Source of the DNA: Roseiarcus sp963794155 | GTDB lineage: Bacteria; Pseudomonadota; Alphaproteobacteria; Rhizobiales; Beijerinckiaceae | Assembly (NCBI GenBank): GCA_963794155.1 | Contig: CAWCCX010000010.1 | Coordinates: 244,162-308,161, forward strand | Direction of reading: 5' to 3' | Length of the DNA: 64,000 nucleotides | Shown here: positions 19,025 through 27,896 of the stretch, in pieces | How the letters are laid out: each line of letters opens with the position of its first letter | How positions within the stretch are numbered: position 1 is the first letter of the stretch | The notes under the pieces: generated by a model | What the model was told of the DNA's origin: nothing | Databases searched by the model: none | The model's input: only the letters and a program-made list of their open reading frames with translations | Translations under genes and position numbers: made by a program

Positions 19025-20161
19025 CTACTTGTTTTCCTTCGTCTGTCCCATGATCTCCTGCGCGGTGAAATTGATGTTGCAGGTCGGGAAGGAATTGCCG
19101 ACGAAGAAGTTGTCGGACTGGGCGGCGTAGTAGTTGTCCCCGTCCTTGAAGTTCGGATCCTCCGCCGTCGCCAGCGGCAGCTTGATCGACTGCGGCACCA
19201 CCTGCCCTTCAAGCGCAGCGATCGCCGTCTTGATGGCGACCGCAACCTGCGCCGGGCCGGTGCCGCCCGATGAGCATTTCAGCCCGTCGCCCGACAGCTT
19301 GGCGCAGAACTTGCGGAAGCCGTTCTCGGTCTCGCCGCCGAACGGCGCCATCGGGTGCTTGGCGTCGAGCATCGCCTGGACGACGCCGGTGTCGCCACCC
19401 TGGGCGGTGAAGCCGTCGAAATGTTTCTGCACCGCGATCGCGTCGGCGGTCACTTTCTGCGCAGTCGGGTCGTCCCACTTGCCGAACACCTCGACGATGT
19501 CCCACTTCTTGCCGGTCTTATCCAGCGTCTCGTGGATGCCGTCGTGGCGGTCGCGGTCAACCGACGTGCCGGACACGCCGCGCACTTCGAGAACCTTGCC
19601 GCCGTTCGGCAGGTGCGAATCGAGCCACTTGGCCCAGTAGACGCCAAGCCCTTTCTGATCGACGTCGACGTTGATCGCATCCTCGGTGTCGAGAATGTTG
19701 TCGAACGCGACCAGCACCACGCCCGCGTCGTTGGCGCGCTTGATCACCGGCTTGAACGCCGCCGGATTCTGGGCATTGACGACGATCGCGTCGAAGCCGG
19801 AATCGATGAAGTTGTTGATCGCCGCGATCTGCGCCGCGACATCCTCGCCGGTCGAAACGACCTTGAATTCCTTGAGCTTGGCGGCGACGTCCGGTTGCGC
19901 CGCGTAGGCTTTCGCGGTCTGGATCATCTGGATGCGCCAGGTGTTGGCGATGTATCCGTTGGCAAGGGCGATCCGGAACGGCCCCTTCTTGGCGGGATAC
20001 TTGAAGAACTTGGTCTTGTCGGTCCACGGCACGAAGCAGTTCGGTTCGGCCGCCGGGCCGGCAACAACTTCCGGGCCGGCGGAGTAGGCGGGCGCAGAGA
20101 ACGCACAGGCCGCGGCGAACAGCCCGGCGAGCGCGGCATGCGCGATGTAACGATTGTTCAT
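19025..20161 (-). CDS. Periplasmic sugar-binding protein of importer 1
   Basis: 378 residues with a Sec signal peptide (MNNRYIAHAALAGLFAAACAFSAPAYSA). It is a periplasmic-binding-protein-like domain of the RbsB type: FRIALANGYIANTWRIQMIQ, IAAINNFIDSGFDAIVVNAQNP, VVLVAFDNI and VLEVRGVSGTSVDRDRHDG. GGAGG lies 7 bases before the ATG. It should deliver a pentose, hexose or polyol to the permeases encoded just downstream. The ligand cannot be deduced. Confidence 0.92.
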   Translation of the reverse strand: MNNRYIAHAALAGLFAAACAFSAPAYSAGPEVVAGPAAEPNCFVPWTDKTKFFKYPAKKGPFRIALANGYIANTWRIQMIQTAKAYAAQPDVAAKLKEFKVVSTGEDVAAQIAAINNFIDSGFDAIVVNAQNPAAFKPVIKRANDAGVVLVAFDNILDTEDAINVDVDQKGLGVYWAKWLDSHLPNGGKVLEVRGVSGTSVDRDRHDGIHETLDKTGKKWDIVEVFGKWDDPTAQKVTADAIAVQKHFDGFTAQGGDTGVVQAMLDAKHPMAPFGGETENGFRKFCAKLSGDGLKCSSGGTGPAQVAVAIKTAIAALEGQVVPQSIKLPLATAEDPNFKDGDNYYAAQSDNFFVGNSFPTCNINFTAQEIMGQTKENK

Positions 20162-20309
20162 GGCATTCCTCCCTAGGTTAGTGTCGGATGTCTATGCATA
20201 CCAAACGATGGCGTCGCTTGTTCTAGCCCGTTTCGTGAACACCTCCATGATGATGTCGCGGCGCCGAGGATAGCGCCTGCGACGGATCGATGAAACGCCC
20301 GCCCCTCGA

Positions 20310-21044
20310 TCAGGCCGCCTGGCCTCTCCGCCTCAGAGCCTCCTTGGCATCGATTTCGGCTTGCCCGAGATGCTTAAGCGACGCGGCGCGCGCGGCGTCG
20401 GGATCGCCCCGCCGGATGGCCTCGAAGATGGCGCGATGATCGGGGACGAAATGATCCGTGCCGTGACAACTGACCCGCTGATAGCTGATCGCCACGGTCA
20501 GCGAGGTGCGGATCGCCGGCCCGAACGAGGCGAGGAACTCGTTGCCGGAAGCGACGAGGATCGACAGGTGAAAAGAGACGTCGGCCTGGACTGAGACGGG
20601 CGAGTTGGGCTCGACGCCCCCCATCTGCCCGAGCGCGCGCTCGACGTCGGCGAGCCGCGCCGTCGTCGCCCGCGCTGCCGCGAAGGCAGCGGCCTCCGGT
20701 TCGATCATGCGCCTCAGCTCATAGAGATCGCGCACAAACGCGGCGTCCAGCGCCTCTCCCATCTGCCAATGGAGGACATCCTCATCGAGACGGTTCCAGG
20801 CCACGCGCGGCCGAACGATCGTGCCACGCCTCGGCGAGGACTCGAGCAAGCCCTTGCCGGCGAGCAGCTTGAGGGCTTCCCGCAAGGCGGGACGCGACAC
20901 CGACATAAGGCGCGCCATCTGGGTCGCATTCGGGAGGACGGCGCCAGGCTTGAGCTCGCCACCCAGTATGCGGCGGCCGAGGCTTTCGGCCGCCTGAACA
21001 TGCCGCAAAACCTTGGGCCGTTTCGCGAAGCGTGTGAGCGGCAA
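20310..21044 (-). CDS. GntR/FadR-type regulator with FCD domain
   Basis: 244 residues. The N-terminal winged HTH contains LGRRILGGELKPGAVLPNATQMARLMSVSRPALREALKLL. The C-terminal all-helical FCD effector domain has YELRRMIEPEAAAFAAARAT, HLSILVASGNEFL and DHRAIFEAIRRGDPDAA. The conserved metal-site Asp and His positions of FCD proteins appear present. Translation probably starts at TTG 21044 behind AGGGGAA. It lies upstream of, and in the same orientation as, importer 1, and is its probable sugar-responsive repressor. Confidence 0.92.
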   Translation of the reverse strand: MPLTRFAKRPKVLRHVQAAESLGRRILGGELKPGAVLPNATQMARLMSVSRPALREALKLLAGKGLLESSPRRGTIVRPRVAWNRLDEDVLHWQMGEALDAAFVRDLYELRRMIEPEAAAFAAARATTARLADVERALGQMGGVEPNSPVSVQADVSFHLSILVASGNEFLASFGPAIRTSLTVAISYQRVSCHGTDHFVPDHRAIFEAIRRGDPDAARAASLKHLGQAEIDAKEALRRRGQAA

Positions 21045-21102
21045 GCGTTTCCCCTGGAGGTGTCAGACGGCGCGGACGATCACGCCGATTTGATCGACTG
21101 AA

Positions 21103-21113
21103 TAGTAAGACTA
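21103..21113. promoter_or_regulatory. FadR/GntR-type operator
   Basis: TAGTAAGACTA is an exact match to the FadR-subfamily consensus TNGTNNNACNA. It lies 59 bp upstream of the GntR gene start, where it would allow autoregulation. No equally good copy is visible before the binding-protein gene. Confidence 0.6.
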
Positions 21114-21240
21114 ATCCCGCCGCCCCTGTCAACTGCGGTCGACCCCCGCATTCGCGCCGCCGGCCCGCGCACGACATGAAAAAGCCCGCGCCAGAAACGC
21201 GTCCGGGCAGGCTCTTGTTTAAGAGTGTCGAGGCGAGGGT

Positions 21241-21345
21241 TTACTTCGCCTTGTCGCCCTTGTTGCCGCCCAGACAATAAAGCTGAGCGAAGCCCCCGAC
21301 CCGGCCGGGTCATATTGCGCGCGATCGCTTCCGTCGCCTCGCTGC
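21241..21345 (-). pseudogene. Degenerate copy of the rpsA 3' end
   Basis: Reading the minus strand, the stretch ends KGDKAK then TAA, paralleling the KSDKAK end of the real rpsA at 22262. TTACTTCGCCTTGTCGC and, farther in, GCGAAGC and ATTGCGCG blocks match rpsA in order but with indels. An imperfect terminator-like hairpin (21183-21214) with the same AAAAAGCCCGC edge follows. It is not translatable and is best seen as a relic. Confidence 0.55.
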
Positions 21346-21349
21346 CCTC

Positions 21350-21550
21350 ATGGCGCCCGAAGGAGCGCTGACCGCGGCCACCGCGGAGACGATCGGGAAG
21401 CCGCTGAGGACGCTGACCGGATATGCGGCGCAAGGCGCGCTTCAGCCGACCATCGCGAAGGTTTTCCCGCTGGCGGAGGCGGCCGAAGCCGTTCGTTACC
21501 TGATCGAGGACCGTCCCTTCGGGCGGATCGTCATGCGGGTCAACGGCTAA
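21350..21550 (+). pseudogene. 3' fragment of a zinc-type alcohol dehydrogenase/quinone oxidoreductase
   Basis: The 66 residues end in LQPTIAKVFPLAEAAEAVRY and LIEDRPFGRIVMRVNG, the canonical C-terminus of MDR-superfamily oxidoreductases. The NAD-binding and catalytic domains are absent, so this is only the last fifth of a gene. Upstream sequence belongs to the rpsA-end relic. Confidence 0.65.
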
Positions 21551-21551
21551 A

Positions 21552-21584
21552 GAAGCCCGCTTGGGTTTCTGCCGGGCGGGCTTC
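21552..21584 (+). terminator. Hairpin after the dehydrogenase fragment
   Basis: GAAGCCCGC (21552-21560) pairs with GCGGGCTTC (21576-21584). There is no T-run downstream on the plus strand, so termination strength is uncertain. Confidence 0.45.
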
Positions 21585-21709
21585 ACTGATTGGCGGCTTT
21601 GACAGCCGGGGTGCGGAGCCGCCGCATCGGGCTTGTCGCCGTCATGCTACAGCCTTTGCCGTGACTGGGGCCGCCCTGCCGGCCGGGGTGCGTTCACGAG
21701 GAGGCAAGG

Positions 21710-22126
21710 ATGGCAACAGTCAAGCTCTGGACCGATGCGGAGGCCGAAGCGCACCCGAAGGTCAAAGCGGTCTTCAACGATATCCGGGCGACCCGGAAGT
21801 CGGACTTCGTCAACAATTTCTGGCGCGGCCTGGCCAACCAGCCCGAGAGTCTCGAACGCACCTGGAACGCGCTGAAAGCGGTGATGGGCGCGCCCGGCCC
21901 GCTTGATCCCCTGACTCGGGAACTGATCTACATCGCCGTTTCGATCACCAACAACTGCGCCTATTGCATCCATTCGCATACGGCGGCGGCCCGCGCGAAG
22001 GGGATGACCGACGCGCAATACGCCGATTTTCTCGCAGTCGTGGGCATGGCCTCGCAGACAAACGCGCTGGTGACGGGCCTGCAATTGCCCGTCGACACGG
22101 AATTTCTCATCGAGAGCCGAACATGA
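21710..22126 (+). CDS. Carboxymuconolactone decarboxylase/AhpD-like protein
   Basis: 138 residues. The CMD-family active motif is NNCAYCIHSHTAAA (CxxC with a downstream His), preceded by PLTRELIYIAVSITNN. Such proteins are AhpD-like peroxidase partners or decarboxylase relatives. The CxxC motif favours a thiol-dependent antioxidant role. GAGG lies before ATG 21710. The gene sits alone between the dehydrogenase fragment and rpsA, inside the interval bounded by the two rpsA-end copies. Confidence 0.88.
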   Translation: MATVKLWTDAEAEAHPKVKAVFNDIRATRKSDFVNNFWRGLANQPESLERTWNALKAVMGAPGPLDPLTRELIYIAVSITNNCAYCIHSHTAAARAKGMTDAQYADFLAVVGMASQTNALVTGLQLPVDTEFLIESRT

Positions 22127-22196
22127 GCTCCGAAGCGCCGGGCCTTGACGGCGACGGCGGCGCCTGACCACACGTTGGATTCAGAGACGCGGTGAC

Positions 22197-22228
22197 AAAA
22201 AAGCCCGCCCGGATCGCTCCGAGCGGGC
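22197..22228 (-). terminator. Intrinsic terminator of rpsA
   Basis: On the minus strand GCCCGCTCGGA pairs with TCCGGGCGGGC around a GCGA loop (22203-22228), followed directly by TTTTTT (22202-22197). It is 33 bp past the rpsA stop and is a classic rho-independent terminator. Confidence 0.88.
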
Positions 22229-22261
22229 CGTTGTTCCAGTGTCCGGCGAGCGGCGAAGCGC

Positions 22262-24001
22262 CTACTTCGCCTTGTCGCTCTTGTCACGGGCCTTGAGCGC
22301 TGCGCCGAGAATATCGCCAAGCGAAGCGCCCGAGTCGGCCGAGCCGTATTGCGCGATCGCCTCCTTCTCCTCAGCGACTTCGAGCGCCTTGATGGAGACG
22401 GCCACTTTACGCGCGCGCCGGTCGAACTGGGTGATGCGGGCATCGACCTTCTCGCCGACCGAGAAGCGTTCGGGGCGCTGATCGCCGCGATCGCGTGCGA
22501 GCTCGCTGCGCTTGATGAAGGCGGTGAGGTCGGTGCCGGCGATCTTCACCTCGATGCCCCCGTCCTTGACCTCGACCACCTCGCAGGTCACGACCGAGCC
22601 TTTGTGCAAGTCGCCTTCCGCGCCGCCCTCGTCGCCGGTCTTCTTGGCCGCGAACGGGTCGTTGGTCAGCTGCTTGAGGCCGATCGCGATCCGCTCCTTC
22701 TCGACGTCGACGTCCAGCACCTTGGCTGTGACCTTGTCGCCCTTCTTATAGTCCTCGATCGCCTGCTCGCCCGGTCGCGACCAGTCGAGGTCGCTGAGAT
22801 GCACCATGCCGTCGACGTCGCCGTCGAGGCCGATGAAGAGTCCGAACTCGGTCTTGTTCTTGACCTCGCCCTCGACGGTCGAGCCGACCGGGTGCTTCTC
22901 GGCGAAAGCTTCCCACGGGTTCTGCAGCGTCTGCTTGAGGCCGAGCGAAATCCGCCGCTTAGCCGCGTCGACCTCGAGCACCTGGACCTCGACCTCCTGG
23001 CTCGTGGACACGATCTTGCCGGGATGGACATTCTTCTTGGTCCACGACATTTCGGAGACGTGGATGAGGCCCTCGATGCCGGGCTCGAGCTCGACGAACG
23101 CGCCGTAGTCGGCGATGTTGGTCACCCGGCCCTTGAGCTTCTGGCCGACGCTGTACCGGGTCTCGATGTTCGACCACGGATCTTCCTGCAACTGCTTCAT
23201 GCCGAGCGAGATGCGGTGGGTCTCGTGATTGATCTTGATGATCTTGACCTTGACCTGCTGGCCGATGGCCAGGACTTCGCTCGGATGGTTGACGCGCCGC
23301 CAGGCGATGTCGGTCACATGCAGGAGGCCGTCGATGCCGCCGAGATCGACGAACGCGCCGTAGTCGGTAAGGTTCTTGACCGTGCCGTCGATGACCTGGC
23401 CTTCCGCGAGGTTGGCGACGATCTCGTGACGCTGCTCGGCCCGGCTCTCCTCGAGCACGGTGCGGCGCGAGACGACGATGTTGCCGCGGCGCCGGTCCAT
23501 TTTCAGGATCTGGAACGGCTGCGGCACGTTCATCAGCGGCCCGACGTCGCGCACCGGGCGGATGTCGACCTGGCTGCGCGGCAGGAACGCCACCGCCCCA
23601 TCGAGATCGACGGTGAACCCGCCCTTGACCTGGTTGAAGATGACCCCTTCGACCTTCTCGTTCTTCTCGAACGCCTGCTCGAGCTTGACCCAGCTCTCCT
23701 CGCGCCTTGCCTTGTCGCGCGAGATGACCGCTTCGCCGAGCGCGTTCTCGATCCGCTCGAGATAGACTTCGACTTCGTCGCCGAGGCCGGGCGCGGGATC
23801 GCGGCCGTGATTGGTGAATTCCTTGAGCGCGACGCGCCCTTCAGTCTTGAGCCCGACGTCGATGACCGCCATGTCCTTTTCGATCGCGACGACCTTGCCC
23901 TTGACGACCGTTCCTTCAAACGCTTCGTCAGCGCCGTAGGTCTCGTTCAGAAGCGCGGTGAAATCGTCGCGCGTCGGCGCCAGGGATTGCGTGGAAGCCA
24001 T
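22262..24001 (-). CDS. rpsA: 30S ribosomal protein S1
   Basis: 579 residues with six S1 (OB-fold) repeats. Typical repeat blocks include GTVKNLTDYGAFVDLGGIDGLLHVTDIAW, cut here to its core, plus GRVTNIADYGAFVELEPG and GEVKNKTEFGLFIGLDGDV. S1 binds mRNA on the 30S platform and helps initiate translation. The last repeat is followed by a lysine-rich end. The cmk gene that often precedes rpsA in this group is not present here; an unknown gene lies upstream instead. Confidence 0.96.
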   Translation of the reverse strand: MASTQSLAPTRDDFTALLNETYGADEAFEGTVVKGKVVAIEKDMAVIDVGLKTEGRVALKEFTNHGRDPAPGLGDEVEVYLERIENALGEAVISRDKARREESWVKLEQAFEKNEKVEGVIFNQVKGGFTVDLDGAVAFLPRSQVDIRPVRDVGPLMNVPQPFQILKMDRRRGNIVVSRRTVLEESRAEQRHEIVANLAEGQVIDGTVKNLTDYGAFVDLGGIDGLLHVTDIAWRRVNHPSEVLAIGQQVKVKIIKINHETHRISLGMKQLQEDPWSNIETRYSVGQKLKGRVTNIADYGAFVELEPGIEGLIHVSEMSWTKKNVHPGKIVSTSQEVEVQVLEVDAAKRRISLGLKQTLQNPWEAFAEKHPVGSTVEGEVKNKTEFGLFIGLDGDVDGMVHLSDLDWSRPGEQAIEDYKKGDKVTAKVLDVDVEKERIAIGLKQLTNDPFAAKKTGDEGGAEGDLHKGSVVTCEVVEVKDGGIEVKIAGTDLTAFIKRSELARDRGDQRPERFSVGEKVDARITQFDRRARKVAVSIKALEVAEEKEAIAQYGSADSGASLGDILGAALKARDKSDKAK

Positions 24002-24274
24002 TGGTTCTCCTAGTGAGCCCGAGTTCGGGCGGCGCCGGCTTGGGTTCGCGTTGACGTTCAGGCGTCCGCCGGTCGGAGAGGCCCGCGCTTGAATCTGAGC
24101 GCGGCCCTCATCGCCGCCTTATCGGCGGGCCGGCGCGAAAACGGCCGACGACGGGAGCCCGGGGTTAAGCGCCATATGGAGAGCCCATGCGGCGTGCGCC
24201 AGCCGCTAGCAGGAAAGTTCTCGCCCGGCAAGACTTAAAGTCGCCCGGCTCGGGCCGTTGCCAGACCCCGCCCG

Positions 24275-25537
24275 TCAGGCGGCGTCCCACAGCGTTTTCA
24301 GGCCGAGCAGCGCATAGTCGGATCTGTTCTTCGCAAGCGCCATGCGAAGCAGCACCTTGCGGTGATTGCGGAACCGAACGTTTTCGACCAGCCAATTCCT
24401 GATCCCATCCGGAAATGAAACCGTGACCTTGCCAAAATCCGCTTCCAACGCCGCTCTAGGACCGGCCTTGAGGGCCGCTGTGAATTTCGCCCCGCCAGCC
24501 AGCTCCCCTTCGACGCCAGCCTCGACTGTAGCCCCGATTTCCGCGTTCGCCTTCAGGCCGATTTCGCGCGACCAGAGGCCCGGCGCGTCGACGGGATCCT
24601 TTCCCGGCGGGAACCGCCTGATCAATTCCCGCGTAACGTCGATCACCGCCTTCTCGTCCGCCTCGCTGTGTGTTCCCATCTTCCAGGCCGCGCGCAGCTT
24701 GCGATGCCACTCGCGGTAAGCTTTGAAGTCTCCGTCGCTGTCGCGCAGCGCAAGCGCTTTGTCGAGAAGGTCCTTCGAACTCGTCGGCCGCTGGTCGACG
24801 AGATACGGAAGGACAGTCGGGGGCAATTCGCGGCTGGCCGAACTCAAGCGCGGGTCCTTTGCAACGATCGCATTCAACCGGGCGAAGAGCTTGGCTTCCT
24901 GACCCGCGCCCCACAGCGGAGCGTCTTCGGGCTGCATCGCTTCAATGAGCAGCGCCTCGCGACTTGGCTGGAGAACGTGGTCTGAGCCGGTCATCTGGGC
25001 GTAGCCGCCAAAGATCAGGCCGCCAAGCAACATGGAGCCGAAAACTCGGTCGTCCTTGAATTTATCCCCGGCGTCGGGAAACCAGTCATACCCGACCGCC
25101 TCCAGTTCGACGGCGCTCTCGCTCGCAATCTCGGCCCGCCTCTGCGCCGGAATTCGCGCCAAATCCAACGTCTCTTCGAGTTGATTTGTGGCGCGCTCCT
25201 TGAGAGACCGATAGATTCCCGGATGAATCGCAACCGCCAACCCCTTGAGCTGCGAGTCGAAATTCGACGTGATGAAGGTGGATTCGTAGTCGATGAGCGG
25301 GATTCGATCGCGGGTCATCAGGAGGTGAAAAAATGTGAAGAGGGAGTTGGCGTTGTTGGCGATCGCCGCCCAAACCTTCTCGGGCTTGAGGCCCGAGGTC
25401 TTCGCAAAGGACTTCCCGCCTATGAACAAATCGGCGATCCGCATGACCATCGGATCGGGCACGAAATCCACCCCCAGGGCCGCAAACTCGGCGGCAAGAA
25501 AATTTCCCGGGTCAAGGGGAGCCAGCGTCTCCGTCAC
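24275..25537 (-). CDS. Conserved hypothetical protein, about 420 residues
   Basis: I do not recognise the family. GTG 25537 is preceded by GAGGGAGGGA, a strong ribosome site. The frame is open to 25645 but without one. The protein is mainly helical by composition, with FFHLLMTRDRIPLIDYESTF, a short hydrophobic stretch (VFGSMLLGGLIFGGYAQMTG), and a Gly/Ala-rich segment (IGATVEAGVEGELAGGAKFTA) that could form beta hairpins. No signal peptide or catalytic motif is obvious. It precedes rpsA on the same strand with a 273-bp gap. Confidence 0.6.
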   Translation of the reverse strand: MTETLAPLDPGNFLAAEFAALGVDFVPDPMVMRIADLFIGGKSFAKTSGLKPEKVWAAIANNANSLFTFFHLLMTRDRIPLIDYESTFITSNFDSQLKGLAVAIHPGIYRSLKERATNQLEETLDLARIPAQRRAEIASESAVELEAVGYDWFPDAGDKFKDDRVFGSMLLGGLIFGGYAQMTGSDHVLQPSREALLIEAMQPEDAPLWGAGQEAKLFARLNAIVAKDPRLSSASRELPPTVLPYLVDQRPTSSKDLLDKALALRDSDGDFKAYREWHRKLRAAWKMGTHSEADEKAVIDVTRELIRRFPPGKDPVDAPGLWSREIGLKANAEIGATVEAGVEGELAGGAKFTAALKAGPRAALEADFGKVTVSFPDGIRNWLVENVRFRNHRKVLLRMALAKNRSDYALLGLKTLWDAA

Positions 25538-25701
25538 GATTCCCTCCCTCGTTCGATTTGAAACGCCAAAGGAGAAGTTGGGAGGATGAGTCGGAAGCTG
25601 ATCGGAACGCAATATTAAATTGAACGGTTTCGACGCCGGACGCATACACGGTCGCCGTCGACGGTCTGCACCATCTCGCCTTTAGGGGCGCGGCGCTTGC
25701 C

Positions 25702-26082
25702 TCACCTTCGCCCGTCGACGCGCTCGAGTTCACGCGTCTCTTCATCCCGAAAATGAATGAGGCCGCTGTTCACCTTGCGCAGATCGTCGAGAAAGATCGA
25801 GATGTCGATATCTTCGTCTTCGTCGCCCGGCTCCAGCGGTTTGAACCGGCCGTGAAAGAAGGCGTACTCGGTCCCATTGATCAGATGAGGGACAATCCCT
25901 TCCAGTCTAAACGCAAGTCTTTCTTCGCATTTATTGCCAGACATGAACTTAAATACCAAAATCTGTCTGATTTTGTAGACTTTTCCCTCTCTGAGATGTT
26001 GATCGACAAAGCGGTTTCTCAGGCCGCCGATGGGTTGTGCATCGACGCAGACGACTTTTTGGCCGACGTACCAATCGCGCAT
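25702..26082 (-). CDS. Hypothetical small protein, phage/mobile-DNA type
   Basis: 126 residues from ATG 26082 (MRDWYVGQKVVCVDA). The opening YVGQKVVCVDA followed by LREGKVYKIRQI resembles small proteins of unknown function that are common in Hyphomicrobiales prophages. An acidic segment (EPGDEDEDIDISIFLDDL) follows. The coding region is markedly AT-richer than its neighbours at its 5' end. Together these suggest horizontal origin. Confidence 0.55.
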   Translation of the reverse strand: MRDWYVGQKVVCVDAQPIGGLRNRFVDQHLREGKVYKIRQILVFKFMSGNKCEERLAFRLEGIVPHLINGTEYAFFHGRFKPLEPGDEDEDIDISIFLDDLRKVNSGLIHFRDEETRELERVDGRR

Positions 26083-26414
26083 GACGTTCACCGCAGCCCT
26101 GAGAGTTATCACTGCAGAAAGAGGTTCTTTTCTTTCCTACCTAAGTTTCCTAGCCAAACTATAAACGCGGATGAACGTAAGCTGTTAATGACAACTTGCA
26201 AGTTAACGCCGACTTTCAGTATCATTAAGTTTGCGCAATGTCTTATTTGTCGTTTTGCTTTGGGCGAATTCATCGAGGCGGGTCGTGCAAACACGATCCG
26301 GGAGGCGGGAATCCGGACTCGCGACAAAGCTTTGGCTGCATGCGCGCTTTCGCCGGCATGACAGGCAATGGCGTCGGCTGATCGCAGGCTGCTGAAGCGC
26401 GGGCCCAGGCGAAT
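26083..26414. other. AT-rich gap without a convincing gene
   Basis: About 330 bp, clearly lower in GC than the rest of the window. Open frames on both strands have poor composition and no ribosome sites. It probably belongs to the same acquired segment as the gene at 25702-26082. Confidence 0.4.
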
Positions 26415-27641
26415 TTAGGGCGTGCTTGCGGACGCTCCCAAGGTCCGATCGAGCCAGTCGAGGACCGTCCGGTTCACCAATGACCTGTTCAGCATCTCGC
26501 AATGGCCGCCGGCGCCCTCGGCGGCGGTGAACTTTATCAGCGCCTTCGGACATTTCAGCGCGTCGAACAGGGTCTGCGCGCCGATGGCGAGCGGATCGTT
26601 CTCCGCCGCCGTCATGAGCGTCGGGCAGTGGATCATCTCCGCCCGGCCCTTCATCGTGAAGCGCTCCATCTCCTTGAAATAGTCGCGCAGGTTGCTCACG
26701 CCGTTCGCCCAGAAGCCGCGCTGGACGACCCTCCAGCGCTGCGCCGCATTCCCCATGATGACGCCCTCGAACAACCGCGCCGTCGCGTCGTCGATTGAGC
26801 CCAGATCGGCGGCGGCCGCGGGCGGAAGGCCCATCCGGATCGCCGCCGAGCGAATGGAATCGAGCACCGCCCATTGTCCCGGATCAGCGACGCAAGCCGC
26901 CAGCCGGGGCTCGCCCGAGGCCGCGCGCGGCGCAAGATATCCTCCAAGGCTCCAGCCGCTTAGGACGATCTTCTGCGGATCGACTTGAGGAATGGTCAGG
27001 GCGAAGTCGACCACCGCGTTGATGACGGTCTCCCAATCCGGCCGGAGCGGAATATTTTGCTCGAACAGCATCCCTCCCTGGCCCGGCCCATCGAACAGGA
27101 GGCTGTGATAGCCGCGACGGCCCGCCGCGACCGCCGAAGCAAAGAACATGTCGGTTAAAGTGCCGTCATAGCCGTTGGTGAAGATGATTGTCGGCTGGCG
27201 CGCGCCCGCGATTCCCCTGGCCGGGATGAAATAGGCGGCCATGGAGGCGCCCTCGAAGGGGATCGCGCGGGGCCGGATCGGCGGGTCGGTCAGCGCGAGA
27301 CCCCTGTCGAACGCGTCGACCTCTTTGCGATAGGCGGCGAGGAGCCGCGGATCGACCGGCGTTCCGAACAGGGGGCGCAAGCTGGTCGAGTAGAAGACGC
27401 TCGCCCGCAAGAAGAGTTCGCGGGCGCTGGCGATCGCCCCGCGCCGCTCGGCCGCGTCGGCTTCAGCCGCGAACCGGTCGCCGGCGGCGGCCCACGCCTG
27501 ATGGAACGCGCTTCCGTCGCCGTCGCCTGCCACCCTTGCGACCGCCGCGATCTCACCGAAGTCGGCCCCGCCAGAAGGGATATAGGCGATCGGCCATGAG
27601 CCGAATTCATCGAGCAGATCGTCCTTGAACAGAAGCCCCAT
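26415..27641 (-). CDS. Alpha/beta hydrolase, FrsA/dipeptidyl-peptidase-like
   Basis: About 408 residues. A helical N-terminal cap (FHQAWAAAGDRFAAEADAAER and ARELFLRASVFYSTSLRPLF) precedes the hydrolase fold. The nucleophile elbow is GWSLGGYLAPR, the acid lies in ENDPLAIG, and the base is the His of GAGGHCEML. The layout matches 2,6-dihydropseudooxynicotine-hydrolase-like and FrsA-like enzymes that cleave C-C or ester bonds. ATG 27641 has GGGAG 7-8 bases upstream. The substrate is unknown. Confidence 0.85.
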   Translation of the reverse strand: MGLLFKDDLLDEFGSWPIAYIPSGGADFGEIAAVARVAGDGDGSAFHQAWAAAGDRFAAEADAAERRGAIASARELFLRASVFYSTSLRPLFGTPVDPRLLAAYRKEVDAFDRGLALTDPPIRPRAIPFEGASMAAYFIPARGIAGARQPTIIFTNGYDGTLTDMFFASAVAAGRRGYHSLLFDGPGQGGMLFEQNIPLRPDWETVINAVVDFALTIPQVDPQKIVLSGWSLGGYLAPRAASGEPRLAACVADPGQWAVLDSIRSAAIRMGLPPAAAADLGSIDDATARLFEGVIMGNAAQRWRVVQRGFWANGVSNLRDYFKEMERFTMKGRAEMIHCPTLMTAAENDPLAIGAQTLFDALKCPKALIKFTAAEGAGGHCEMLNRSLVNRTVLDWLDRTLGASASTP

Positions 27642-27896
27642 CCGCATCTCCCGTGGCGCGCCGGCGCCGGCAGTCTCCAGGGTCAAAGCCCAATCGGACT
27701 GCTTCCGCGGGCGGCAGCACCCGAGAGTTGAGTCCACCCCGCCGCTCGCGAGACGCAAACGGACATCCGGCCCGGTCCGCGCAGGCTAGCAGGTTGCGCT
27801 GGGGAACATGATGGGTGATGGGTTGATTTAAACGAGGGACGGCCCGCTCCTGAGGCCCCCGCGTTGCGGCGCGAAGCAACTCGTCCGGGATGAACG

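Noticed and set aside
20162..20309. Second FadR-type operator before the importer-1 binding protein
   Set aside because: Only half-site-like TTGGTATG sequence is visible. It does not meet TNGTNNNACNA.
22349..24013. Long plus-strand open frame opposite rpsA
   Set aside because: It is antisense to a clear ribosomal protein gene and has repetitive acidic composition without domains.
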